The notes under the pieces: model-generated
Databases searched by the model: none
Told to the model about the DNA's origin: nothing
What the model saw: only the letters and a program-made list of their open reading frames with translations
Made by a program: the position numbers and the translations under genes
Shown here: piece by piece, positions 1 to 10,515 of the stretch
How the letters are laid out: each line of letters opens with the position of its first letter
Numbering within the stretch: the stretch's first letter is position 1
NCBI RefSeq assembly: GCF_036884655.1
Contig: NC_088355.1
Location: 42,143,501-42,207,500, forward strand
Source of the DNA: Musa acuminata AAA Group
Lineage: Eukaryota; Streptophyta; Magnoliopsida; Zingiberales; Musaceae
Reading direction: 5' to 3'
Length of the DNA stretch: 64,000 nucleotides

Positions 1-2282
1 AAGTCTCGTGGGGTGAAAGACACATCATGGTCAGAGTGTGTGCACTAAGGACGAATCACCCGTCAACGTTTTTTCTCATGCCTAATTGGATGGAAAGAAC
101 AAAAAGCCCAAATTGATGATGACAAAGTTTGGTATCAAGAGAGAAGGCATTGGTGCGGCGTTATGCTACTTCAGATGAGTTCCCAAGTAAAAGTTGCGAA
201 TGATTACGAACGAAGCTTTCATTTCGATTCCAGAAGCAACTTTTATCAAACTTGCCTCTTCATTCAGAGTTCAGTTGATTTACCAGTCGTCTCAGGGCGG
301 CGGCGGCGGAATTCGATGAGTTGTTGGTGTCTCTTCCAATTCTGCACATTTACCAACAAGTTAATTGCATCTTTCCGACTCACACGTTCATATTACTCAC
401 TATGGAGATGCTGATGCTGCACGGTGCATGTTTAGTGTGCCAAGCTTGAATTCGCGTCGTGTACTGCTTGCCAGATGATGGTGGTCAGTGGGAACCATAG
501 AGCCAAAGGAGCGCTCAGGGCCAAGAATGCTCTCCGGATATGTGGCTGCTCTCCCAGATGAAGTAGTCTCACGATCGGATGAAGGCTTCGGAGGAAAAGA
601 AGCACCTCCTCCCTCACGCAGTGGAGACAGGTTCTGTAACAAACAGGGAAGGAAAGAAGATGCTGATCAAACATGGAGGTGCTGATCACAAAGCAGATCA
701 AAATGGAGAACATACACGGGCTGCACGAAAGAGAAGCTTCCGAGCTGACGATGTTTCCACTGTTAGATCCATCCAGTGGAACTAATATTAGTGCCATTCA
801 TGAGGTCAACAAACGTGCATCTTCTGCTCTCCAGAAAATAGAACCTGGCGTTGAACATGCCGAACTAGAGGAGAAGCCTTCCTCAAGTACAGCAACGGGT
901 GAATCTGATGATAACATCGAAGAGCAAACTGGTCTGGAAATCGGAGACGTATTCAGCAAATGAATCGGGTAATCAACCAGAATCAGAGTCGAGATCAATA
1001 GATTTCTCAACCAATCAAATCAATGTCCAGAGAGATAATAACAAAATAATAATAATAGTAAAAAATAAAATTATAACTAAAATAGTAGTAAACTCCATCT
1101 CCCACAATTTACACAAGGTGAAAAAGAATTCAATTCATTAGTTCATCGTACGATTAATGCATTATAATATTTTTTTATATACTCAAGTATAAAAATAAGA
1201 AGAAAAAAATATAGTAATATTTTTTTAATTAATAAAAAATTATCATGATTCTATAAATTAATAAAAAAATTAATAATGCATTATTTTAGTTCCTAGTAAA
1301 TGTTGTTGTACTCAACATTCAACGACTCTACCTAACACAATTCCTGAGTCCACCAATCTGCAAACGCAGACGGCTTCGACAGACCCAACAACATCATGCT
1401 TTTGTGACATCTCAAGCATATAATACACTTGTGTCTTTGGTTATGGAAATGGAAGCTTCAGCCATCGATCAGTTTTCGAGAATATGACTCTGCAGGCATC
1501 TTCATACTTATTTCACATGCTCTCAACACGATGACTACCGACGATCAATCTACGCTTTGCTACAAAGTTTCCTCCTCTCGCGGAAACCATCGACTGCTTT
1601 GCCTCTCGCCAACACAGCCATCAAAAGCTTCGACAAAGCAAAAGCAGCACAACCACCGATCGTAATAATTTCTCATGCCCATTACCTCAGCGACAAAAGG
1701 CTTCGCTCTCCACACTTGTTCCCAACCTTATCAGACACAGACATCAACGCCCCTTGCACTCACATCCCAATTGCCCAAACACTCGAGATCCTCAGGGCCT
1801 GCACCGACTATCTTCGACCACTCCTTGTCTTGCCCTCTCGAGTTTTGGCAGACAAATGATTCCTAACGCTAACAACTCGATAGAAGCTTAGGTGAAAGCG
1901 TAGAATGAATGATAGAACATCCACATATTTGCCCGAGGGGAAACCAGCATGGACTAAATAGCTGGCCAGCACCGAAAACAAGGTCGTGCCTCATTCCGGT
2001 TGAACGATGATGATGTCTCCATTACAAGTACTTAATTCATTCGAGCCGAACGATGATGTTATCCTAGGTAACAGTATACGACTAATCGACGCATGAATAT
2101 CCAATCAAATAGAATAGCCTTGAAAACTTCATGTGTTTGACAAAGAACACACAACAATCTCGATGTAATTACTGCTTATTTCGTCTCTGAAAGCATTCCA
2201 AACATACAAAGAAAGACAACAACTCTTCCTCTATGGCGCCATGCAACAAGCATTCACCTGCGGGCAGCCCCCACAAGCAAGT
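1..2282. other. Intergenic DNA with one possible coding remnant
   Basis: I see no recognisable complete gene here. The first kilobase has a balanced base composition and contains an acidic open frame at 673-963, listed separately. From about 1020 to 1300 the sequence turns strongly AT-rich. The stretch from 1350 to 2280 is mixed, with only short open frames that look like chance. The last part probably contains the 3' untranslated region of the minus-strand CLE gene that starts at 2474. Confidence 0.5.
673..963 (+). CDS. Unassigned acidic ORF, possible exon or gene remnant
   Basis: This is a 96-residue open frame that I do not recognise. The product is hydrophilic and rich in Glu and Ser, with the segment HAELEEKPSSSTATGESDD near residues 62-80 and no membrane segment or known motif. 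Codon use in the second half looks like coding sequence, which is why it is listed. The frame opens just after an in-frame TGA, so there is no long upstream extension. Upstream, two overlapping frames (488-685 and 579-785) also run open, which could mean a decayed gene with frameshifts. It may equally be chance. No neighbouring exon could be joined to it. Confidence 0.25.
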   Translation: MEVLITKQIKMENIHGLHEREASELTMFPLLDPSSGTNISAIHEVNKRASSALQKIEPGVEHAELEEKPSSSTATGESDDNIEEQTGLEIGDVFSK

Positions 2283-2474
2283 TTACCTGTTGTGGAGGGG
2301 GTTCGAACCGGTCGGGACCATTCTCTTTTCTTCCAGAGTATCATTGCAAGGAGGGACAAGCATCGGCTGCCGGGTAGAAGGCAACAGGGCGCTCACTCGG
2401 CCAAAAGTTGAACGCATGGCAACAGCAGCTACCAGAATGATCACCAAGATAATAACTCTACCGACAGCGGCCAT
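2283..2474 (-). CDS. CLE: CLE-family signalling peptide precursor
   Basis: Encodes a small secreted precursor whose C-terminus carries a CLE dodecapeptide, RMVPTGSNPLHN, followed by a single Arg and the stop codon. CLE peptides are cut from secreted precursors and bind leucine-rich-repeat receptor kinases of the CLV1/BAM/PXY type to control stem-cell pools. From the Met at 2474 the product is 63 residues, starting with a strongly hydrophobic signal-peptide-like run (VIILVIILVAAVAM). The frame stays open upstream to ATGs at 2591 (102 residues) and 2717 (144 residues). The 2591 version adds a poly-serine run made by a TCT/TCG microsatellite. I prefer 2474 because it puts the signal sequence at the N-terminus. 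Position 7 of the peptide is Ser, where most CLE peptides have a hydroxylated Pro. Arabidopsis CLE40 shares the VPTGS core. There is no intron. Confidence 0.8.
   Translation of the reverse strand: MAAVGRVIILVIILVAAVAMRSTFGRVSALLPSTRQPMLVPPCNDTLEEKRMVPTGSNPLHNR
2289..2324 (-). other. CLE peptide domain
   Basis: These 36 bases encode the twelve-residue CLE motif. Conserved positions present are R1, V3, P4, G6, N8, P9, L10, H11 and N12; S7 is the departure from consensus. A Lys precedes R1, within EEKR, the usual type of processing context. A single Arg lies between the peptide and the stop. Confidence 0.8.
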
Positions 2475-2495
2475 CAACGTCAGTAATATGGAGGC

Positions 2496-2540
2496 AGAAG
2501 AAGAAGAAGAAGACGACGACGACGATGAGGAAGAAGGAGG
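2496..2540 (+). repeat. GAA/GAC/GAG trinucleotide-rich tract
   Basis: A run of GAA, GAC and GAG triplets. On the minus strand it reads as a serine run in the N-terminally extended version of the CLE precursor. Length variation here would alter that extended form but not the 63-residue form. Confidence 0.7.
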
Positions 2541-3018
2541 AGGAGGAAGAACAGTGAGGAGGGTAAAGGGAGGGGGAGAGGCTTCTGCCATCTGAGAGGG
2601 AGAGAAGTAGGTGGTCTGGCAGAGAGCCACCTCAAAAGAAAGGCTTTGATCGCCTCCAATGTATTTAGTGCCCGTCTGTGAAGGAGACAGAAAGAGCCAT
2701 CTCTTTTTGCACTCCATCCATTCACTGACTCCTACTGTGTATGTAGTGAGTAAGAGATGCCTTTGGTAGAAAGCAAGTGTAGGTTTTCGATTTGGTCAGA
2801 GAAGATCTCAACTCTCTTCCACTGTGTTGGAATTGTTGGTTTCGAATCCAAGCCAATGAACTCTTTCGTGATGGTCGACCATTAGCTGCTTCGTTACTGA
2901 ATTATCGGACGCAACATTTACTGCGATTTGAATCTAAGGAGGTCCTTTTAAGATACGGAGGAACACCAATCACCAGCCCCAAGTCCCATTGATCATCGAG
3001 ACTTACTGTTGTCATAAG

Positions 3019-3019
<1 letters not shown>

Positions 3020-3081
<62 letters not shown>
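3020..3081. repeat. (TA)n microsatellite
   Basis: About 31 uninterrupted TA repeats, lying about 550 bp upstream of the CLE start codon. Confidence 0.95.
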
Positions 3082-3086
<5 letters not shown>

Positions 3087-3120
3087 CAAAATTAAAACTT
3101 TAGTTCATATCCTTCCATCC

Positions 3121-3425
3121 TTTATCGAATGAAAAATATCATATTCCGATCTATGGATGAAGAGAGAATCAAGCGACATACATTCCGATCTGTAGGTTCT
3201 GAATTTATAGTGAGAGAAATGGTAGCATCCAACATGACATCAATTCAAAATTAATATATATTCATTTCGAAGAAGCACTTATTCGATGAAAATATGGCAT
3301 TCTGATCTATAGGTGGAGAGAAGAGTATGTTCTGAATTTATAGTGACTGAAATGATACCTTCCAATAAAAAATCAATTCAATTTCGAAGACACACTTATT
3401 TTATCATTAAAAGATATGACATTCC
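3121..3425. repeat. Degenerate tandem repeat, two copies plus a partial third
   Basis: A block beginning with a TTAT-CGAATGAAAA-like segment and continuing through a CATTCCGATCTATAGG-like segment and TTCTGAATTTATAGTGA recurs at about 3121, about 3279 and (partially) about 3396. The copies differ by several substitutions and indels, so the duplication is old. Confidence 0.6.
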
Positions 3426-4192
3426 CAATAAAATTTTAATTATTTATTAAATCATCATTACTGTCACAAGAACAAAATATAAAATAAAATCATGTATGGA
3501 AAAACATGTCATGAAAACAAACTATAGAATTAGAATTATGGATTAAAAGTTACATGAAATTCACAAATAACAAAGGGAAAATATCATGAAAAAGAAGAAG
3601 AAACATAGAAGGGTGAAATTAATCTCTTAAATAAAGATGGTTAAAGCCAAAATAAAATGTCTTATTGAACTACTAACCCATGTAACACTAAAATTCCAAG
3701 ACAAATCAACCATCCTGATTATGTTGCAATTTCCTAATTGCTAATCTCCAAGCAAATTACTACTTGAATTATCATTAAAAATCACAAAAGTAGAATTATT
3801 GCCTTTTGATGCAAATAGAGTCTACATATTATATATGCCTGTGACACTTCAATCCACAATTATCATATTTAATCTTTCTCGATTATGGCCATGATAAAAT
3901 TTCGAAATATATCGCAGCCTCGATCATCCGAACACAATAATTTTTATGCATACTAGTATCTCAATGGAACAAACAGTCATAGTCAGAGACCACATAATAA
4001 TAATAATAATCATCATCATCTGCTACAACTTAATATTATGACCATAGTAGTTCTCTTGCCATAATAGTAAGCTAAAGAGCATCGTATAGATATATTAATA
4101 CAGACAACAGACTTGGTACCTTTCCCATGATAAGATACTCCCTCGATAGGTCAAGCAAGAAAACACAGTGGCAACATTTGAAGATGCATGAT

Positions 4193-7100
4193 CTAAGGTC
4201 CCAGGCGATACAAGCCGTCGCCCATAAAGTACTGTCCATCCATGTAAAGTGCAGCATTGGGTGCATGGTAGCCATCCATGACGACGAACTGCATGTCTTC
4301 CGATGGCTTCCAGTGCCTCTTCCTTTGATTTATGAACCAGTTGTTGATCTGCTTCAGATCAAGGCCGGTAGATTCTGCTAGCGCCACCTTCTGAGTCTCC
4401 TGTTAAAGTCCATTGCTCATGCCACAGATGTACAAGATTTTATCGGATGCGCATAAAGTCATGCTCGCAAGTGCTAAATCTAAATCCTGTTCGAGTATCG
4501 CATATGGAAGCTGCTAATGCAACAGTTTTTATCGGATGCGCAGAAAGCACGAAAGGCTTAGGCACTTACGGAAGGATAAGGCCACTTGTAATGCAGCTCC
4601 CACCAGTTGAGCAACTGTTGTCGGGCATCCTTTGGGAGTTTCCCCTTTTTCTTCTTCTTGGAAAGCTCTTGCCTGAGGCTGCTCAAATAACCGCTGTACT
4701 TCCTCAGAAGTTGGTGCTTCAGCTCTCGGTCCTCGGCAGATGCATCGAGCTCGGGGAGTTCAGTTTCTCCCCCACTCCCATCTTGGTCGTCTTCCGATGA
4801 ACAAACCCCAAACTTGTCATCTGCATGATTACCGAATATAAATTGCAAATAAATCTGATTCGATCGGAGTGACTTCACTGCGGATTCATGATTTCGTAAT
4901 GCACAATTCTTATACTTAAACATTAATAGTCAGAGAGTAAAAGCAAATAAAAAAGAAAGAAAACCAAGAGTGATACACCTTGACATATTTGTGGATGACT
5001 CGTTAATACATCTTAGTTACATTTTTAGCTCAGAAAAGAATTTCTTTGAGATCACACATGACAGGAGTACCAAATTGGCAAGAAAAGAAATCCAACATCC
5101 TCATAAACAGATTTGTACAAGACGCTAATCGTTGAAAGATGAGATCATAAAAACACGCTCTAGGATGATTGCAACGATATGAATATAAGATTTCAGTCTA
5201 TAACCCAGTTCTATTGTTAACAAGAAATATGACATCATATAGGATGATCGCAACGATATGAACATAAGATTTCAGTCTTTCACCCAGTAAGTGTTACTGG
5301 TAACAAGAAAGATGACATCATATAGGATGATCGCAACGATACGAATATAAGATTTCAGTCTATAACCCAGTGTTACTGGTAACAAGAAAGATGACATCAG
5401 AAAGGATGATCGCAACGATACAAACCTAAGATTTCAGTCTATAACCCAGTGTTACTAGTAACAAGAAAGATGACATCATAGAAACTCTGTAGGATGATCG
5501 CAACGATACGAAGAGAAGATTTCGGTCCATAATTCAGTGTTACTGGTAACAAGAAGAAAAAAAAAAAAAAGAGGAATATCATGAGCAAAAACCACTTAGC
5601 AGTAGAACAACATGGTAAAAGCATATTGCAACCCGACCATGACTTGAAATTCTCATCTATGAAATGATGAAAATATTGCTACTATGATTATATATATATA
5701 TATATTTACTATTTCATTATTAGAAGGCCAAACATTTTATAAATTTACTTAAAAATCAAGCATAAATCCTGAGGTGTAGGTTATTTCATGGAAAGTATAT
5801 AGTTCTCATGTTGCTGTAACAGAGAATAAGAAGCCATGTCAACAATAGACTTTAAACAAGTATTGATTGCAAATGCCATAAATTCATGGAAAGAAAGATA
5901 ATTGTTAATGCTACTCAAACAAAAAAAGATAGCATGTTCATTGTGCAACCAGTCATCGCTCACTGCACCAGCCTCCATGAATCTAAGACTTTAGATTGGA
6001 TATCATCATTCCCGAATTATGTTTGACAAAAAACAAGTACAATTTTTGAAAGAGAACCTGAACGGCGTCTCAATTTAATTCTCTAAATATAGAAAACAAA
6101 AAAAAGAAATCGAATCTCAATTTTTGGAGAAACATGCATCATGCGAACATGAGGTGCAGGAACAAGAGGAATAATGTTCAACCTTCAATTGGTAGTAGAA
6201 AAGTTAGACACAAACTCCTTGATGCATATATTTTATTATCTTGTCAAAATGAGGTCAAAGAGTCCACATTTTGACTACTGATCACCATCCACCGGCATTT
6301 GACTAGCCAATTAAAGATAGATACGCTAAATGCACATATTATCTTGTCGAAAAGAGCCATGTACTTGGTTTCATGTTGGCATCGACCTACAATTGCTCCC
6401 AAATCTTCTCAGCTAAAAAAACTATACCCCGTTCATATGCCGAGTCAAATAGAAAAGCACCAAAGACGGCTAACATATCTATTCTTAGAACCAAGTACCG
6501 AACTCTGCTTCTGGACAAAGAGCGAGATGAACCTAAGATGTTTCTGCAACATTATCTACTCTACTGTGTCTTCTGTAAAGACAATCTACTTTACTACGAC
6601 AATGTGCTGTCGCTCCATCTTAGGGCAGAATCCTGAGGAGGAAAAGGTAGCAGAGAATACCGGCAGAAGAAATAAAACCTGGAAAATCGGTAAAACAAGC
6701 ATCCTATGCTCGCTATTCCATGCAGAACATCATCATGGATTGCTCTGGAGTGGGAAAGAGCTCAAGGAGACGGAGAAGACGGTTCCAATAAAATATAATC
6801 AAGAACAAGGGGAATGATGAAGCGATTATTCTCGAGGAGGTATAGGGAGGGAGTCAATGTTGTTCTCCTCGGAACCCTAAGAAGGAACACCCTCGCGTCA
6901 AGCCTCAAAAAAGCTGGCTTTGCGGAAGCACCAGTCTCGGGTCTGCTTATCAACCCTGTCCCTATGTACTCACATCATGTTCTAGTTCAGGAGTCACGTA
7001 GCAGAGATCCGTTAAACCGGAATGAGATCGCTTAAGCAGTAACAACTGACAGAGAACTCTGAGATGGCCACAGTACCGAAGCCTCGTGAAAATAAACAAA

Positions 7101-8424
7101 GACAGAGCCGAGCCCTTCTTCCCTCTCGCAAACCCTGAAAAGGTAGCGTATTAAACTATATATCTTTTGGGAATAGCTCGTAACACATTAGTTTAATATA
7201 GGGAACTGAAAAGCGTTGATCGTCAAGAAATAGCGAGCTAGGTAGAGATCTTAGCTGATTAAGATGAAGATGCAGATGACTCACGGAACAAATGGCCGAG
7301 TGATAATTAATAAAAAGGGTGGATTAACTAATAATTTTATGATGGAAGCCATGGAAGATCTTTGGGTTCCAGCTTTGCGTGAAAGAGGGGATTCTCCTCG
7401 TAAAGATGCACGTACTTGGCCTTCTGACATACGGCAGGAATGCACACCTCGGCTCTGCGCACTCTTGAAATCTATAGTTAGTTCGAGGCCTCATGGCTGC
7501 TGCTTCTCCCTCCTCTTTTCCATGACGAGAAATGGATGAGGACCAAAATCAACCAAGCCCCAAGGTTTGTATCTCTATCTCGTGGCTTCCTTACTTGGGC
7601 AAAAGCTTGTCGTGTGCGATCATAGTGTTGGAGGAACCAAGCAAAATGTGAAAGAGGTGTTTGCCCTACCAGCGGACAAGATGCGAAGGGAGCCGTCGGT
7701 GAGAGACAGGGAGTTGAGCTGAGCCTCCACCCTTCGGAGAAACTCCATGGCCTCTTGCAATGGCCTCGTTAGCTCTTCCCTGTACTTGACCAGCATCTCA
7801 TGGTATGCCTCCTGAAACAACTCGCCAAGAAACATACATTACAGGAGGAAAGAAGTCATTGCATAGCAAAAGATCATGCATAGGAAGCAAGGCACCATGA
7901 ACTGGTCGAGCTCGGGATCCGTAGGAGCGTCTCGGCAGATCAAACTCGCGCGCTGTCTCATTTCCAACTCCTGAGCCACGGCGGAGAGGCGGTCTACAAC
8001 CTCAGGGGGAGCCCCCACCTGCGAACGGTAAGGAAGGGTGCTATCAGCAGAAGGTTGTGAGGGTTCAAGCATGGTGTGGATGGGGAGGTGGTGCCTTTTG
8101 GCAGTCGATATAAGCAGCGAGGAGGCTGGAGTACTGAGGGTGGGAGATGATCTTGGCTTTGATGGCATCCACGTCGCACGGAGGGAAGTGGGAGGAGGAG
8201 GCCCCCTCGTGTTTGGCTAGGAGATGGGAGTTCTGATTGCCACCGCTGCCGAGGAGGAGAGGGTTGGGGATGCAGCCGTGACCTTTGTCAAACACAGACG
8301 CACCTCCCGAGGGAGGTGCAACCATGGCGACCGCACCCGTATCGCCTGAAGATTTTGCCGCAGGAGATGTGGAACACATCAACCCTCCCCAGAGATTGCC
8401 TCCCAGCTGAGAAAATTCCTCCAT
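4193..8424 (-). CDS. KNAT1: Class I KNOX homeobox transcription factor (KNAT1/OSH15/rs1-like)
   Basis: A TALE homeodomain transcription factor that maintains shoot-meristem identity and internode growth, usually paired with BELL partners in the nucleus. Five exons join in frame: 8095-8424, 7896-8018, 7670-7811, 4570-4820 and 4193-4399, giving 350 residues, a normal length for the family. Domains are KNOX1 (about 83-126), KNOX2 (about 141-190), ELK (about 231-252) and a TALE homeodomain (about 253-316) with the WPYP loop extension and [10 protein letters not shown] recognition helix. The C-terminus with [14 protein letters not shown] points to the rs1/OSH15/KNAT1 group; class I is certain, the exact orthologue is inferred. 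Intron 1 (8019-8094, 76 nt) starts with GC rather than GT. Intron 3 (4821-7669) is 2.85 kb. A (GA)n tract lies about 190 bp upstream of the ATG. Confidence 0.93.
5162..5556. repeat. Minisatellite of five units in KNOX intron 3
   Basis: Five head-to-tail units of 79-88 bp start at 5162, 5241, 5324, 5403 and 5491. Each begins with an AGGATGAT-GCAACGATA-like box and contains AAGATTTCAGTCTATAACCCAGT and a TTACTGGTAACAAGAAAGATGACATCA-like end, with scattered substitutions. The inner units are most alike. Confidence 0.9.
8019..8094 (-). other. KNOX intron 1 with a GC donor
   Basis: On the coding strand, exon 1 ends ...CAAAAG and the intron begins GCACCA; it ends TTCGCAG before GTGGGGGCT. Joining at these points keeps phase 0 and gives the conserved DCQK-VGAPPEV junction of KNOX proteins. 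No GT in the neighbourhood restores that junction, so this is a likely GC-AG intron of only 76 nt. Confidence 0.75.
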
Positions 8425-8611
8425 CCTCCGCCGAGAGGGGGATCAACAAGGGCGATGAAACTAGAAAGAAAATAGAAAGGAAGAAGGGGCAACAGGGAAA
8501 AGGAGAGGAGAGGAGAAAGATGCGAGGAGAAACCCTAGGGCAGCTTTCTTTATCAACCCAAGGGAGACGATAGAAGACGAGCGAAAGGACCCAGAGAGAT
8601 GGGCACACCAC

Positions 8612-8637
8612 GAGAGAGAGAGAGAGAGAGAGAGAGA
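8612..8637. repeat. (GA)n tract upstream of the KNOX start codon
   Basis: Thirteen GA repeats, read as (TC)n on the gene's strand, about 190 bp before the ATG and probably in the 5' untranslated region or core promoter. GA/TC repeats are bound by plant BBR/BPC GAGA-binding proteins, which are known to regulate class I KNOX genes. The link for this tract is inference. Confidence 0.8.
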
Positions 8638-10489
8638 AAGGCATGCAAGTGCAACTGTGAAAGTGTGGTGGAATGCTTGTCCCACGTCAAATCATGTAGA
8701 CGGTATTTAGCTTTGCAGTGGCGGTAGAGAGCGAGCGATGTAACTCAAAGCAAAGCAGATCATTACCCAAACACCAAGAATAATGCAACAGCTGCGGCAG
8801 AGGAGGGTAGGGAGAAAGGGAGAAAGGGAGCAAGGTCGCACCACATGCGTCTGTGGGCGTTGGTTGCTCGCTGCTGCAGTGGCGCCGTACTCCGGATGAG
8901 TGAACCCATCTCTCTCTCTCTCTCTCCGCGTTACATAGATTGGTGCTTGCTCTCTGGTTCGTGATCATTATTATTGATGGCGTTCGATCAGGTCACATGA
9001 GGTGGAAGCCAAGCCGTCCCCATGACAAACGAAGACACACTGTTCCTTTGTTCTTTGTTGGGACGCGCGTTGTTACGACGCTGCAAGATTTCCGGTGTGG
9101 GACCGAGATGTCACACACAACACTTCCATGTGCCTTGGAACTTGGCGACGCCAACTCAAACCATACCGATTCCATGGTCTTTTTTTCCCCCCACCCTTAA
9201 TCCCCTTTTATAACACATCACTCAAATCACAAGACATCCACCCTTTCTTTATGATATATAGGTTAGTTTTGACCTTTGATGATCTTTGTTCTACGACCGA
9301 GCTCGTTCAAGTTATGGTTACTATTAAGGTTATATTATCAACAAATAAAAACGAGTTTTAATATTAAATAAATTTTAATTTGATTCTATATAGATCCTAT
9401 TCTCTCGCCTATACAATGTTATGATTCATTAGTCCTCTTAATTTTGTTCATCAATTTTTATCATCATTAAAATAATTTTATGTAAAATAGATAAAAATCC
9501 ACTTACTTTTGACTCCGACTACAAGTCATTTTTATAAGTAAATTGCTTCGATAGAATTTTGACGAAACTAAAAAGAAAATTATAATATCATAGAAAAGAT
9601 GAAATGGTCAAATAATGATACAAAAAATTGTAATAATAATTTGTATGTAACTATACTAATATATAATTTTCAGGCTTAATCTTAGAACCATGTGAGTGTC
9701 AACACCTTCAAAGAATGATGCTTCAAAGTCGATTGTGACCATCACAAGATACAATTCATATCTTATTATTTTAGAACACTGCAGCCCATACAAAACCTCA
9801 GCTTAAGGATTCACAACCAGTCTATCACCACAAACCGTAACTCTTATATGAGAATAGTCTATGATGACAATATTAATTTCTATCACATCGAGAGGATAAA
9901 ACTTATGGCAAACACATTGGGGTTGGGGTGTTTTCTACAGCAAACTTGTACTGTTGAGGCTGGCTGGCTGGCCAGGGATCATCCAATAATATAACCTTGA
10001 CTATGACGATTCTACAGGCTTTTCATATTACAGGATTTGCACGTAATTTAGGCTTTTTGGAAGTAATGGCTGTCAGCAGAACTGGATGTTGCAGTAAGCC
10101 TAAACCCTAGGCATGAAGTATTGGGGGAAAACAGGAAGCTATGAGTCGGGAATAAAGTTGAAGACATGATGATGGGAAAGATGCAAAGTGGATGATATGT
10201 GATATGACATTTTGTCTATTTCAGAAGCTGCTGCATCGCATTGCATTATGTGTGTGAGTTCAGTCAAGTCCTCCATCTTTCATGAATGGACTTAAAGAGC
10301 TTTCCCTCCTGTGCTCATCGAGCTGGCAAAGCCTAGACTCACTTCAATGGCGAGTAAGGTGGCCACGGATTGATTAATGCTCGCGAGATTCCCCTAAAGC
10401 GTATCGTGTTCGTCTCCACACGCCTTCGTTCTCCTGTTGCACTGTCTTTTGCTTCTCCATACGTCTGCTGCTATTCTCCCACGAACCAG

Positions 10490-10515
10490 TAGGTACGTAC
10501 GTACGTACGTACCTA
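10490..10515. repeat. Perfect 26-bp palindrome of GTAC/TACG units
   Basis: A run of (GTAC)n flanked by TAG and CTA reads identically on both strands. It contains five overlapping GTAC cores, the core bound by SPL/SBP transcription factors, and four TACGTA boxes of bZIP type. Whether it is a control site or only a microsatellite cannot be told from the sequence. Confidence 0.7.

Larger units (their letters stand above)
2718..4192. other. AT-rich intergenic spacer between CLE and KNOX
   Basis: There are no credible genes. It holds a long (TA)n tract at about 3020-3081 and a degenerate tandem duplication at about 3121-3425. The part near 4192 is probably the 3' untranslated region of the KNOX gene. 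Because both flanking genes are on the minus strand, this spacer also contains the upstream region of the CLE gene. Confidence 0.6.

Noticed and set aside
8065..8220. Open frames on the plus strand opposite KNOX exon 1
   Set aside because: They are antisense shadows of the GC-rich KNOX exon with no domain.
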